From Ravibacter sp964559125 (GTDB lineage: Bacteria > Bacteroidota > Bacteroidia > Cytophagales > Spirosomataceae), in contig CAZLGW010000002.1 of the NCBI GenBank assembly GCA_964559125.1, positions 124,001 to 188,000 of the forward strand: DNA of 64,000 nt. Reading direction: 5' to 3'. This document shows positions 52,726 through 61,458 of the stretch, in pieces. The stretch's first letter is position 1, and each line of letters opens with the position of its first letter. The position numbers and the translations under genes were made by a program. Under the pieces are notes generated by a model that had not been told where the DNA came from, did no database searches, and worked only from the letters and a program-made list of their open reading frames with translations.

Positions 52726-53669
52726 ATCCGGTTGCCGGCCTGGAACAATTCGACCAGCGCTCCTTCCTTCAGTGAATAACGGGATGCCCTGACGGTGCCG
52801 ATCCGGTACCTGGAAATAATATAGTCGATAAGACAGATAGCCACCGGTATCATGTCCACGCGCAGTTCCCGCATTCCCGGTATCTTCATTCTTTCTTCAC
52901 GGGTAGAGCCTAAGATGAGGTTACGGCTCCGGTAAAACTCTTCCATCGGAATGTCAAAGCCGGTCTGCGCGGCCGGCGGCCAGTCGTTCAGACGGTTCCA
53001 GTGGTCGATTTCGGCGAGTGTTTCAAAAGTGCCTGAAGAGCCTACAAGGATTTGCGGGGCATATTGGTGGATGGCGTTCGACAGGTCGATCAGCTGTTCT
53101 TCAAGGAAATCGTAGATCCTCCTGATTGAGGCCGGACTCAAAGGGTCAGATTTTACAAAGCGATCCAGTAGTCTCTGGCCGCCTGTTTCAAAGCTTTTCT
53201 TCCAGTATACCGATTGTTCGTCTGCAATTACGAATTCCACGCTTCCCCCGCCGATATCCATGATGAGGTTGGGGACCATCCCCAGGCTGACCGCCTTCCT
53301 GACGCCCAGGTAGATGAGGTGCGCTTCCGTTTCGCCGTCAATAATGCGGACCGGCAGATCGGGGCCCGCCTGGATCGCATCCAGGAATTCGTCCCGGTTG
53401 GATGCGTTTCTGATAGCGCTTGTTCCGAAAGCCAGGATCTGTTGCCTGGACAGCCCGAAAGCATCCAGCTCCTTTTTAAAATCGTCCAGCACATGCAGGG
53501 CGCGGGTCATAGCTTCCGGCATAATGATGCCCTGGTTGATCCCGCCTTTTCCAAGCCTGGAAGGGGTACTTTTCTGAAGAAGAACTTCGAAGCCGGGCCC
53601 TGTCTCCTTCACTACAATCAGCTGGAAAGTATTGGTACCCAGGTCAATAATGGCCATATTACGGCTCAT
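52722..53669 (-). CDS. Ppx/GppA-family phosphatase
   Basis: 315 residues of the ASKHA fold. The phosphate-1 motif MAIIDLGTNTFQLIVV opens the protein and the phosphate-2 motif LIMDIGGGSVEFVI lies near residue 140; SSGTFETLAEI and MIPVAICLIDYII follow. It is of the short form, without the HD domain of E. coli Ppx. Members hydrolyse polyphosphate or the pentaphosphate alarmone. It is divergent from rpsU. Confidence 0.92.
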   Translation of the reverse strand: MSRNMAIIDLGTNTFQLIVVKETGPGFEVLLQKSTPSRLGKGGINQGIIMPEAMTRALHVLDDFKKELDAFGLSRQQILAFGTSAIRNASNRDEFLDAIQAGPDLPVRIIDGETEAHLIYLGVRKAVSLGMVPNLIMDIGGGSVEFVIADEQSVYWKKSFETGGQRLLDRFVKSDPLSPASIRRIYDFLEEQLIDLSNAIHQYAPQILVGSSGTFETLAEIDHWNRLNDWPPAAQTGFDIPMEEFYRSRNLILGSTREERMKIPGMRELRVDMIPVAICLIDYIISRYRIGTVRASRYSLKEGALVELFQAGNRI

Positions 53670-53712
53670 GAGCGCTGCTTTTTTTCAAATATCTATTTTT
53701 TTGATCAAAAGG

Positions 53713-53743
53713 TTGATTTGTAAAAGACGAAATATTACCTTTG
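53713..53743 (+). promoter_or_regulatory. rpsU promoter, Bacteroidota type
   Basis: TTG at 53713-53715 and TACCTTTG at 53736-53743, 20 bases apart, match TTG-(17-23)-TAnnTTTG exactly. The transcript would begin near 53750, so the leader contains the purine-rich site at 53753-53759. Confidence 0.65.
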
Positions 53744-53752
53744 TGACCTTTT

Positions 53753-53759
53753 AAAGGAG
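53753..53759 (+). promoter_or_regulatory. Shine-Dalgarno-like AAAGGAG in the rpsU leader
   Basis: AAAGGAG lies 20 bases before the rpsU ATG, further than a usual SD site. Most genes in the window lack such a motif, as expected for Bacteroidota, whose ribosomes hide the anti-SD with bS21. SD sequences kept on rpsU itself have been proposed to give feedback control by bS21. Confidence 0.55.
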
Positions 53760-53779
53760 ACAAAATTATTCAATTCAAT

Positions 53780-53974
53780 ATGTTAATCATCAATATCAAA
53801 GACAACGAATCAATTGACCGTGCATTGAAAAGGTATAAGAAGAAATTTGAGCGTACCGGAAGGATGCGTGAACTGCGTTCCCGTACGGCTTTTCAAAAAC
53901 CTTCGGTCAATCGTCGTCAGCAGATTTTGCGCGCTATTTACAAAGAGAAAACATACGGCAACCATAACGACTAG
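53780..53974 (+). CDS. rpsU: 30S ribosomal protein bS21
   Basis: 64 residues: MLIINIKDNESIDRALKRYK, then KKFERTGRMRELRSRTAFQKP and a basic tail, the full bS21 sequence. The protein sits near the 3' end of 16S rRNA; in Bacteroidota it helps cover the anti-Shine-Dalgarno sequence. It has its own promoter, a purine-rich leader and a strong terminator, so it is a single-gene transcript. Confidence 0.97.
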   Translation: MLIINIKDNESIDRALKRYKKKFERTGRMRELRSRTAFQKPSVNRRQQILRAIYKEKTYGNHND

Positions 53975-54045
53975 CTAACGGTCGTTTCCTGTTGTTGCCG
54001 GGCTTTGTATCATTCATACAGGCTACGGCTTTATTATAACATTAG

Positions 54046-54091
54046 GTACGAAAAAAAATCCCTGCGCACATGCAAGGATTTTTTTTCGTAC
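54046..54091 (+). terminator. rho-independent terminator of rpsU
   Basis: Arms 54046-54061 (GTACGAAAAAAAATCC) and 54076-54091 (GGATTTTTTTTCGTAC) are perfectly complementary over 16 bases with a 14-base loop, followed by a run of T. It also faces the end of the nfeD gene. Confidence 0.85.
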
Positions 54092-54105
54092 TTTTTTTGT
54101 GAAAC

Positions 54106-54546
54106 CTACGCTGCTTCTTCTACCAGCAGCTTTATACCGTCGGCTTTTACAATGGTAACTTTGCTACCGGCTTCGATTTTTACATTCCTGGCGGATACCG
54201 CCATCCATTCGGCGCCGCGATAAAAGATACGTCCCTCTCCCTGGGCGGGGATATCGCTGATCACCATAGCTGTTTCACCGGTATATTCGGTATATTCTTT
54301 TTGCCTGGACCTGTTGACCCATTGCTTTAGCGGTTTTCTCAGCACAAGAGTCGTGACGACAGATATGGCGGAAAACAGGATCAACTGATATTCCCACGAG
54401 TTGATGAGTCCCGTAGCTGCCAGCAGAGCTGTGATAAAAGCTGCTATGGCAAAGAAAACAAAGACCAGCGCGACACTTATCAGCTCTGCAAACAACATCA
54501 GCAGGCCGACAATAAGCCATATCTGCGGTAAGGATAGGAAGTCCAT
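54106..54546 (-). CDS. NfeD-family membrane protein
   Basis: 146 residues with three or four membrane segments (LIVGLLMLFAELISVALVFVFF in pieces LLMLFAELISVALVF and AIAAFITALLAATGL) and a C-terminal OB-fold (YTGETAMVISDIPAQGEGRI, GAEWMAVSA). NfeD proteins work with SPFH proteins in membrane microdomains. The SPFH gene is directly upstream, 31 bases away, so the two form the classic pair. Confidence 0.92.
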   Translation of the reverse strand: MDFLSLPQIWLIVGLLMLFAELISVALVFVFFAIAAFITALLAATGLINSWEYQLILFSAISVVTTLVLRKPLKQWVNRSRQKEYTEYTGETAMVISDIPAQGEGRIFYRGAEWMAVSARNVKIEAGSKVTIVKADGIKLLVEEAA

Positions 54547-54577
54547 GACGGTTTATTTCTAAATACTGTACAAGCTG

Positions 54578-55492
54578 TTACTTTTTATTATTTTCCGATT
54601 TGACCACGCTCATAGCCGAGGCTATCAGGGAGCCCATATCTGCAAAATTAGCCGGAAGAATCAACGTGTTGTTGGTTTTGGCAAGTTTACCGAATTGTTC
54701 TACAAGGTTCTCCGCTACTTTAAGCTGTACTGCATCCATTCCCCGCTCGGTGCCGATTGCACCGGCTACCAGGCGTATGCTTTGAGCTGTAGCTTCCGCA
54801 ACCGAAAGGAGGGCAGCCGCTTCCCCTTCAGCCTCGTTGATCTGCCTGGCGCGAAGCCCTTCCGACTCGAGTACTACCTTTTGCTTCTGACCTTCCGCTA
54901 CATTGATAGCGGCCTGTTTTTCCCCGTCCGACTGCAGGATAACGGCACGTCTTTCCCTTTCGGCCTGCATTTGTTTCTCCATGGCTACCAGTACGCTTTG
55001 CGGCGGCGTTATGTTTTTGATCTCATAGCGGAGTACCTTCACGCCCCAGCTGATAGCAGCTTCGTCTATGGCCTGCACTACGGCCCGGTTGATGGTCATC
55101 CTTTCTTCGAAGGTACGGTCAAGATCCAGTTTTCCGATCTCGCTCCGCATCGTGGTTTGCGCCAGCTGGCTGACAGCAAAATTGTAATCGCTGATCCCGT
55201 ACGAGGCTTTTTTCGGATCTATGACCTGGATAAAGATCACTCCGTCCATCCGGACCTGGACGTTGTCTTTGGTGATACAGATCTGCTCGGGGATATCGAG
55301 CGCTTTTTCTTTGAGGCTGTGCTTATAGGCAATGCGGTCGAAAAACGGGATAATAAAGCTGATTCCCGGCTGCAGTACGGCGTGAAAGCGCCCAAGGCGT
55401 TCCATCACATAGGCGCTTTGCTGCGGCACAACTTTTACGGCCATCAGGATGGCTATCACAACGATAATTAACAGGACATAGGCTACTGACAT
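54578..55492 (-). CDS. SPFH/band-7 protein, paraslipin (QmcA-like)
   Basis: 304 residues. An N-terminal membrane anchor (VLLIIVVIAILMAVKVV) is followed by the band-7 domain: VVPQQSAYVMERLGRF, LQPGISFIIPFFDRI and the stretch to LRYEIKNITPPQSV. A coiled-coil region (EKQMQAERERRAVILQSDGE) precedes the tail. Such stomatin-like proteins form ring oligomers in membrane microdomains and can modulate proteases including FtsH. It is co-transcribed with nfeD. Confidence 0.94.
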   Translation of the reverse strand: MSVAYVLLIIVVIAILMAVKVVPQQSAYVMERLGRFHAVLQPGISFIIPFFDRIAYKHSLKEKALDIPEQICITKDNVQVRMDGVIFIQVIDPKKASYGISDYNFAVSQLAQTTMRSEIGKLDLDRTFEERMTINRAVVQAIDEAAISWGVKVLRYEIKNITPPQSVLVAMEKQMQAERERRAVILQSDGEKQAAINVAEGQKQKVVLESEGLRARQINEAEGEAAALLSVAEATAQSIRLVAGAIGTERGMDAVQLKVAENLVEQFGKLAKTNNTLILPANFADMGSLIASAMSVVKSENNKK

Positions 55493-55641
55493 ATAGATCG
55501 GGTACGGTTTAAAGTGAGCTCTTCGGATATTAATTCTGTCTACAATTTACGTATATTATAGCTTTATACCAAATATAAGGGTGTAGCGGCTTTTATGCAG
55601 GGATTAGTGGCCCTTGAATGGTTTAAGCGGCGGCAGCGGTA

Positions 55642-56781
55642 TTACTTCAGTATCTCCCGCGAAATAATAAGCTTCTGGATCTCGCTGGTCCCTTCGCCTA
55701 TCGTACACAGCTTACTGTCGCGGTAAAATTTTTCGACCGGGTAGTCTTTTGTGAAGCCATAACCGCCCAGGATCTGGACGGCATCTCCCGACACGCTGAC
55801 CGCAGTTTCGGAGGCATGGTATTTGGCGACCGAGCTGGCAAGCGTTGCGCTCGCACCCATGTCTTTTTCGGCTGCGGCATGGTAGGTCAGGAGCGAAGAA
55901 GCCTGTATGCGGGTGTACATATCGGCCAGCTTGAAGGAAATCCCCTGGAACTGGGAGATAGGTTTGCCGAACTGCTCCCTTTCTTTGGAATAGCTCAGGG
56001 CGTTTTCGAAGGCGCCGAGGGCGGTTCCAACACTCAGGGAAGCGATCGATATGCGTCCGCCGTCCAGGATTTTGAGCGCCTGCCTGAACCCGTCTCCCGG
56101 TTCGCCAAGCCGCTGCTCGTCGCTTATTATACAATCCTCGAAAATAAGCTCGCTGGTTTCAGAGGCGCGCATACCGAGTTTATCCAGCTTTTTCCCGGCG
56201 CTGAATCCGGGAGTGCCTTTTTGTACGATAAAAGCAGTTGCATTGGACCTGGACCGCTCGTTATCCGTACGGGCAATGACCACCGCCACGTCTCCGCTGA
56301 TACCGTTTGTGATAAAGGTTTTGGTTCCGTTCAGAATCCAGGAATTCCCTTTTTTTACTGCTGATGTTTTCAGGTTCCCGGCATCTGACCCGGTTCCCGG
56401 CTCAGTCAGCGCCCATGCGCCCAGCCACTCGCCCGAAGCGAGCTTAGGCAGGTAAAAGCGCTTCTGCTCATCGTTTCCGAACAGGAGGATATGGTTGGTA
56501 CAAAGTGAGTTGTGGGCTGCCATCGACAGACCGGCAGAAGGGTCGGTTTTTGACAGCTCCACGATAGCGGCCACATAGTCGGCGTATTGCAGTCCGGCTC
56601 CGCCATAGCTTTCGGGAACCAGCATTCCCATTAGTCCCAGCGCACCCATATCTCTGAACAGCGGTGCCGGGAAATGTTGTTTTTCGTCCCATTCCCTTAC
56701 GAAAGGCCTGATGTGTATTTCGGCGAAGTCCCTGACCGCCTGCCGGATCATGTCCTGGTTTGTGTTTGATTGATGAAGCAT
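55642..56781 (-). CDS. acyl-CoA dehydrogenase
   Basis: 379 residues of the short-chain acyl-CoA dehydrogenase type. Motifs: GLMGMLVPESYGGAGL in the N-terminal helical domain, WALTEPGTGSDAGN in the beta domain, FGKPISQFQGISFKLADM, QILGGYGFTKDYPVEKFYRD and IGEGTSEIQKLIIS at the C-terminus. It oxidises acyl-CoA with FAD in fatty-acid or branched-chain amino-acid breakdown. It stands alone, with no ETF genes nearby. Confidence 0.95.
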   Translation of the reverse strand: MLHQSNTNQDMIRQAVRDFAEIHIRPFVREWDEKQHFPAPLFRDMGALGLMGMLVPESYGGAGLQYADYVAAIVELSKTDPSAGLSMAAHNSLCTNHILLFGNDEQKRFYLPKLASGEWLGAWALTEPGTGSDAGNLKTSAVKKGNSWILNGTKTFITNGISGDVAVVIARTDNERSRSNATAFIVQKGTPGFSAGKKLDKLGMRASETSELIFEDCIISDEQRLGEPGDGFRQALKILDGGRISIASLSVGTALGAFENALSYSKEREQFGKPISQFQGISFKLADMYTRIQASSLLTYHAAAEKDMGASATLASSVAKYHASETAVSVSGDAVQILGGYGFTKDYPVEKFYRDSKLCTIGEGTSEIQKLIISREILK

Positions 56782-56898
56782 GGTTTTGTGATGAGTTTTC
56801 TGTATGAATCCTGCCGCCGGCAGGTATAGATGTTGTTGAAATAATACAACTTAATTGACAAATTCGCAAGCTGCCGACCTAATATCTCGGAAAAAGAC

Positions 56899-56906
56899 TA
56901 ATTTTG
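56899..56906 (+). promoter_or_regulatory. possible -7 element of ugd
   Basis: TAATTTTG fits TAnnTTTG and lies 77 bases before the ugd ATG. No well-spaced TTG was found. Confidence 0.3.
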
Positions 56907-56982
56907 CCCGACTTCAGCGAAGGCTGTAGCAGGATCATCCCATCATTATATTAGCTTATCATCTTATTAAATTTTTTTTCTG

Positions 56983-58293
56983 ATGAAAATTGCAGTAGTA
57001 GGAACCGGTTATGTAGGCCTTGTTACGGGAACCTGCTTTTCGGAAACCGGAAACCAGGTAGTTTGTGTAGACGTCAACGAGGAGAAGATCAACCGTTTGC
57101 AAAACGGGATCGTACCTATCTATGAGCCGGGTCTCGAAGTTCTTTTCCACCGGAATGTAGAAGAGGGACGGTTGAAATTCACTACTAACCTGGCCAAAGG
57201 AATAGAAGGCGCAGAAACCATTTTTCTTGCCTTGCCGACTCCTCCGGGTGAGGACGGTTCGGCAGATCTTAAATATATTCTGCAGGTTGCCGAAGACCTG
57301 GGCGGGATCCTTACAAGCTATGCTGTAATTGTAGACAAAAGCACCGTACCGGTAGGAACTGCTGAAAAAGTAAGGGAAATGATTGCTAAAAATGCTACGG
57401 TTGAATTCGACGTAGTATCTAACCCGGAGTTCCTGAGGGAAGGCGTTGCGGTAGAAGATTTCATGAAGCCTGACCGCGTTGTGGTAGGAACCACCTCCGA
57501 GCGGGCCAGGAAGGTGATGGAAAGGTTGTATGCCCCGCTCGTCAGGCAGGGTAACCCGATCATTTTTATGGATGAGCGGTCTGCCGAGATGACCAAGTAT
57601 GCCGCCAATGCGTTTCTTGCCATGAAGATCACTTTCATGAACGAGATCGCCAACCTGTGTGAAAAAACCGGAGCCAACGTCGATCATATCCGGCGTGGGA
57701 TCGGGACCGACAGCCGTATAGGCAAGCGCTTCCTGTTTGCGGGGATAGGCTACGGAGGGAGCTGCTTTCCAAAGGATGTCCAGGCCCTGGCCAAAACCTC
57801 GTCGGATTATGAATACGATTTCAGGCTGCTCAATGCAGTGATGGATGTCAATAAAGATCAGAAACGGAAGCTGCTCGCACCGCTTTTCGAATATTTTGGC
57901 GGTGATCTGAAAGAAAAGACGATAGCAGTGTGGGGGTTAGCCTTTAAACCCTATACAGACGATATCAGGGAAGCCCCGGCCCTGGAGAATATCAGGGAAC
58001 TCCTGGAAGCCGGAGCGAAGGTTACTGCCTACGACCCGGAAGGGATGCCTAATACGAAAAGCCTGCTTCCGGATGTAACCTATTGCCATACCGCTTATGC
58101 TGCTCTCGACGATGCCGACGCTCTGATGATCTTCACCGAATGGCCCCAGTTCAGGACGCCGGAATTCGAGAAAGTCAGCGCTTTGCTCAAGAATAAGGTG
58201 ATTTTCGACGGCCGGAATCTTTATGAGCCCGAGCACATGAAAGAGCTTGGATTTACCTATTTCAGCATAGGTAGAGAAGCTGTTATTTTTTAG
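56983..58293 (+). CDS. ugd: UDP-glucose 6-dehydrogenase
   Basis: 436 residues. Rossmann motif VVGTGYVGLVTGTCF at the start, VDKSTVPVGTAEKV, the dimer core FLAMKITFMNEIANL, the catalytic cysteine in GYGGSCFPKD (about residue 261) and AFKPYTDDIREAP. It oxidises UDP-glucose to UDP-glucuronate. The next gene, 27 bases downstream, decarboxylates that product to UDP-xylose, so the pair forms a short pathway for cell-surface or exopolysaccharide sugars. Confidence 0.96.
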   Translation: MKIAVVGTGYVGLVTGTCFSETGNQVVCVDVNEEKINRLQNGIVPIYEPGLEVLFHRNVEEGRLKFTTNLAKGIEGAETIFLALPTPPGEDGSADLKYILQVAEDLGGILTSYAVIVDKSTVPVGTAEKVREMIAKNATVEFDVVSNPEFLREGVAVEDFMKPDRVVVGTTSERARKVMERLYAPLVRQGNPIIFMDERSAEMTKYAANAFLAMKITFMNEIANLCEKTGANVDHIRRGIGTDSRIGKRFLFAGIGYGGSCFPKDVQALAKTSSDYEYDFRLLNAVMDVNKDQKRKLLAPLFEYFGGDLKEKTIAVWGLAFKPYTDDIREAPALENIRELLEAGAKVTAYDPEGMPNTKSLLPDVTYCHTAYAALDDADALMIFTEWPQFRTPEFEKVSALLKNKVIFDGRNLYEPEHMKELGFTYFSIGREAVIF

Positions 58294-58320
58294 TCATCAA
58301 CTTAACTTTCATTTATTCTG

Positions 58321-59310
58321 ATGAAGAGAGTATTAATTACCGGTGCGGCCGGTTTCCTGGGTTCACATCTCTGCGACCGCTTTATCCGTGAAGGGTACCG
58401 CGTAGTTGCTATGGATAATCTTATTACAGGCGACCTGCGTAACATAGAGCACCTGATGCCACTCGAGCATTTTGAGTTTTATCATCACGACGTAACTAAA
58501 TTCGTTCACGTACCGGGCGACCTCGACTATATTCTTCACTTCGCTTCCCCTGCCAGCCCCATAGATTATCTTAAGATCCCGATACAGACATTGAAAGTCG
58601 GTGCGATGGGGACCCATAACCTACTCGGATTGGCGAGGGTTAAGAAGGCGCGGTTTATCATTGCTTCCACATCGGAGGTGTATGGCGACCCGCTGGTGCA
58701 CCCGCAGACAGAAGAATACTGGGGGCATGTGAACCCGGTGGGGCCGCGGGGCTGTTATGATGAGGCCAAGCGCTACCAGGAAGCGATCACGATGGCGTAT
58801 CATACTTATCACGGACTGGAAACCCGTATTGTCCGTATCTTCAACACATACGGCCCCAGGATGAGGCTTAATGACGGGAGGGTGCTGCCTGCCTTTATCG
58901 GCCAGGCGCTCAGAGGAGAAGACCTCACCATTTTCGGAGACGGCTCCCAGACCCGATCATTTTGCTATGTCGACGACCTGGTAGAAGGGATCTACCGGTT
59001 GCTCCTGAGCGATTATCCCTACCCGGTCAACATAGGCAACCCGTCGGAAATCACAATCCGCGATTTTGCAGAGGAGATCATTAAGCTTACCGGGACTTCC
59101 CAGAAGGTGATCTATAAACCGCTGCCGAAAGATGACCCGAAGCAAAGGCAGCCTGATATAACCAAGGCAAAGGAAATTCTTGGTTGGGAACCGCAGATAG
59201 ACAGGGCGGAAGGGCTGAGAAGAACCTACGAATATTTTAAGGGGTTGTCGAGAGAGAGGCTGTATGAAGAATCCCTTCACAGGGAGTTCGGAGACAGCGC
59301 TTTGAGATGA
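58321..59310 (+). CDS. uxs: UDP-glucuronate decarboxylase (UDP-xylose synthase)
   Basis: 329 residues of the extended SDR family. ITGAAGFLGSHLCDRF, the substrate region HFASPASPIDYL, ASTSEVYGDPLVHPQ, the active-site YDEAK (YxxxK) and RIFNTYGPRM are typical for UXS rather than other sugar epimerases. It converts UDP-glucuronate to UDP-xylose using bound NAD. It forms an operon with ugd. Confidence 0.95.
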   Translation: MKRVLITGAAGFLGSHLCDRFIREGYRVVAMDNLITGDLRNIEHLMPLEHFEFYHHDVTKFVHVPGDLDYILHFASPASPIDYLKIPIQTLKVGAMGTHNLLGLARVKKARFIIASTSEVYGDPLVHPQTEEYWGHVNPVGPRGCYDEAKRYQEAITMAYHTYHGLETRIVRIFNTYGPRMRLNDGRVLPAFIGQALRGEDLTIFGDGSQTRSFCYVDDLVEGIYRLLLSDYPYPVNIGNPSEITIRDFAEEIIKLTGTSQKVIYKPLPKDDPKQRQPDITKAKEILGWEPQIDRAEGLRRTYEYFKGLSRERLYEESLHREFGDSALR

Positions 59311-59369
59311 ACCTGAAACCTTTTATATTCGTTTATTGTTTGATTATTGACTAAAAAGGAATAACAGGA

Positions 59370-59825
59370 ATGAAAGCTATTAGCCGAAATTGGTTGACTG
59401 TCGTAGCAGTGACTGTATTGATGAGCTCCTTCACTTTTTCAGCCAACCCCGAAAAAGTGACGTGGGAAATCCTGAGGGATGTTACGTTCAACAAGAAATG
59501 GTTTGAAGCGGAGCAGGTATATATGCTTTATCCGACTTTTGGACCCAGTGTGAAAAAGCTTGATAAGAAAGAAGTGGCTATTACCGGCTATGTAATCCCG
59601 CGCGACCTGGATGCCGGGCTGTATGTCTTATCCGCATTCCCGTTCAGCGCCTGTTTTTTCTGCGGGGGAGCAGGACCGGAATCTGTCATGACACTTAATT
59701 TCGGAAAGAACGCACGTAAGTTTAAAACCGACGAACGGCTCACTTTTAAGGGGACCCTTAAGCTGAACGCCGACGATATCTACGAGTTGAACTACATTCT
59801 CGATAATGCGGAGGTGATGAAATAA
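59370..59825 (+). CDS. exported DUF3299-like protein with CFFCGG motif
   Basis: 151 residues with a signal peptide (about 1-25, ending near FSANP). The mature part has strands VAITGYVIPRDLDAGLYVLS and the motif SACFFCGGAGPES, a CxxC pair that could bind metal or form a disulfide, followed by LTFKGTLKLNADDIYELNY. It fits the DUF3299 pattern of small exported proteins with OB-like strands, some linked to metal transport; function here is unknown. It ends next to a palindromic repeat and faces sdaA. Confidence 0.78.
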   Translation: MKAISRNWLTVVAVTVLMSSFTFSANPEKVTWEILRDVTFNKKWFEAEQVYMLYPTFGPSVKKLDKKEVAITGYVIPRDLDAGLYVLSAFPFSACFFCGGAGPESVMTLNFGKNARKFKTDERLTFKGTLKLNADDIYELNYILDNAEVMK

Positions 59826-59834
59826 TCGTGAGGT

Positions 59835-59854
59835 GGCTGAGCTTAGTCGAAGCC
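59835..59854. repeat. GGCTGAGC-GTCGAAGCC palindromic intergenic repeat
   Basis: GGCTGAGCTTAGTCGAAGCC is an imperfect palindrome in the 29 bases between two convergent genes, related to the element at 17932-17951. Confidence 0.65.
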
Positions 59855-61297
59855 CTAACATTCACTAAGTCTTACTGAAATATTGACAGCGAGGCCTCCT
59901 TCGGAAGTCTCTTTGTATTTTTCATTCATATCCAGCGCCGTCTGCCACATCGTATGCACTGCGTCGTCGAGCGAGACTTTTGCCGAAGCGGGGTCGCCGC
60001 GGAGGGCCAGCTGGGAAGCAGTAATGGCTTTGATCGCACCCATTGCATTGCGTTCTATACAGGGAATCTGCACGAGTCCGGCAACAGGGTCGCAGGTGAG
60101 GCCGAGATGGTGTTCCATGGCTATTTCGGCGGCCATCAGGCATTGCTCGGGCGTACCGCCCATCACTTCTGTCAATCCGGCTGCGGCCATTGCCGAAGAA
60201 ACGCCTATTTCTGCCTGGCAACCACCCATCGCAGCCGATAGCGTAGCTCCCTTTTTAAAAATAGAGCCTATTTCTGCGGCCGTCAACAGGAAACGTTGAA
60301 TCTGTTCGGGAGAATTGCCTTCGCAGAAAATCAGGAAATACATCAGAACGGCCGGGATCACGCCTGCCGAGCCGTTAGTAGGTGCGGTGACGACGCGTCC
60401 GAAAGAGGCATTTTCCTCGTTAACGGCAAGGGCAAAGCAGCTCAGCCAGTCGAGGGTATAGTTGAAGCCGCTTCCTGACCGCGCTATGGCTTCCATCCAT
60501 TCGCTGATCCCCGCAAATTCATGACGTCCTGCCAGAAGCCGGTTGTGAATGACACCCGCCCTTCTTCTTACATTCAGCTCACCGGGGAGAAACCCAGTGG
60601 TGGTCTGGCATCCGCGGTAAATACATTCGACCATTGTCTGCCAGATGTTCATCAGGCCGGCGGAAGTTTCGTTGTCGGGCCTCCATGCCGCTTCATTTTT
60701 CCTGACGACCTCGCTGATCGGAAGCCCGCTTTGCCGGCAGTGAGCCAGCAATCCTGCGGCGGTTTCAGCCGGGTAGGGGAGCACCACCTGATGCAGGCCC
60801 GTCGTATCTCCGGTTTCTGCGTCTCCTTTGCTGATAAATCCGCCGCCGATGGAATAAAAAGTGGAGGAGAAAGTATGGCCGTCCTCTTTTATTGCCGAAA
60901 ACCGTATCCCGTTCGGATGGAAGGGAAGGCTTTCCCTGAAGTGGAAACGGATGTTTTCTTTCCGTGAAAAGCCTACCGGTTTTTCCCCGGCGAGAGAGAG
61001 TGAGTTATGCTCCTCTATATCCCTGAGAATGCCGCCGATCAGGGAAGTATCGATGGTTACGGGATCATGGCCTGCGAGTCCGAGCATGGACGCAATATCG
61101 GTGCCGTGACCTTTGCCTGTTTTGGCCAGCGAGCCGAAAAGATCGACATAGACTTCTTTCACGGTAGGGAATAGCCCTTCCTCTCTGAGCTCCTGCAGAA
61201 AAGCCTGGGCAGCCCGCCAGGGCCCCAGGGTATGCGAGCTGGACGGCCCTACGCCGATTTTAAAAATATCAAAAACAGAAATGCTTTCGTCTTTCAT
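59855..61297 (-). CDS. sdaA: L-serine ammonia-lyase, iron-sulfur dependent, single chain
   Basis: 480 residues with both domains in one chain. The N-terminal beta domain begins ISVFDIFKIGVGPSSSHTLGP. The C-terminal alpha domain has PTNGSAGVIPAVLMYFL, GCQAEIGVSSAMAAAG and the cluster-binding cysteines, for example in LTCDPVAGLVQIPCIERN. It deaminates L-serine to pyruvate with a labile [4Fe-4S] cluster. A dispersed hairpin repeat lies just upstream of its start. Confidence 0.95.
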   Translation of the reverse strand: MKDESISVFDIFKIGVGPSSSHTLGPWRAAQAFLQELREEGLFPTVKEVYVDLFGSLAKTGKGHGTDIASMLGLAGHDPVTIDTSLIGGILRDIEEHNSLSLAGEKPVGFSRKENIRFHFRESLPFHPNGIRFSAIKEDGHTFSSTFYSIGGGFISKGDAETGDTTGLHQVVLPYPAETAAGLLAHCRQSGLPISEVVRKNEAAWRPDNETSAGLMNIWQTMVECIYRGCQTTTGFLPGELNVRRRAGVIHNRLLAGRHEFAGISEWMEAIARSGSGFNYTLDWLSCFALAVNEENASFGRVVTAPTNGSAGVIPAVLMYFLIFCEGNSPEQIQRFLLTAAEIGSIFKKGATLSAAMGGCQAEIGVSSAMAAAGLTEVMGGTPEQCLMAAEIAMEHHLGLTCDPVAGLVQIPCIERNAMGAIKAITASQLALRGDPASAKVSLDDAVHTMWQTALDMNEKYKETSEGGLAVNISVRLSEC

Positions 61298-61307
61298 TTG
61301 TATATAG

Positions 61308-61370
61308 AGCTATCGGCTTTCAGAAATCAGCTATTAGCGAGCCGACAGCTGATAGTTGACTGTTGACAGC
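61308..61370. repeat. dispersed GCTGATAG-type repeat upstream of sdaA
   Basis: A 63-base stretch of alternating units (AGCTATCGGC, ATCAGCTATTAGC, GACAGCTGATAG, TTGACAGC) able to fold on itself. It lies between the divergent sdaA and FG-GAP genes, unlike the other copies, which lie mostly between gene ends. Confidence 0.6.
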
Positions 61371-61458
61371 AATTTACGCAAACCAATGGGTATAAATTTA
61401 TAATGAAAACCTTATCTTCCTGATAAGTTATATCATTTTCTACCATTCGGATACTGCT

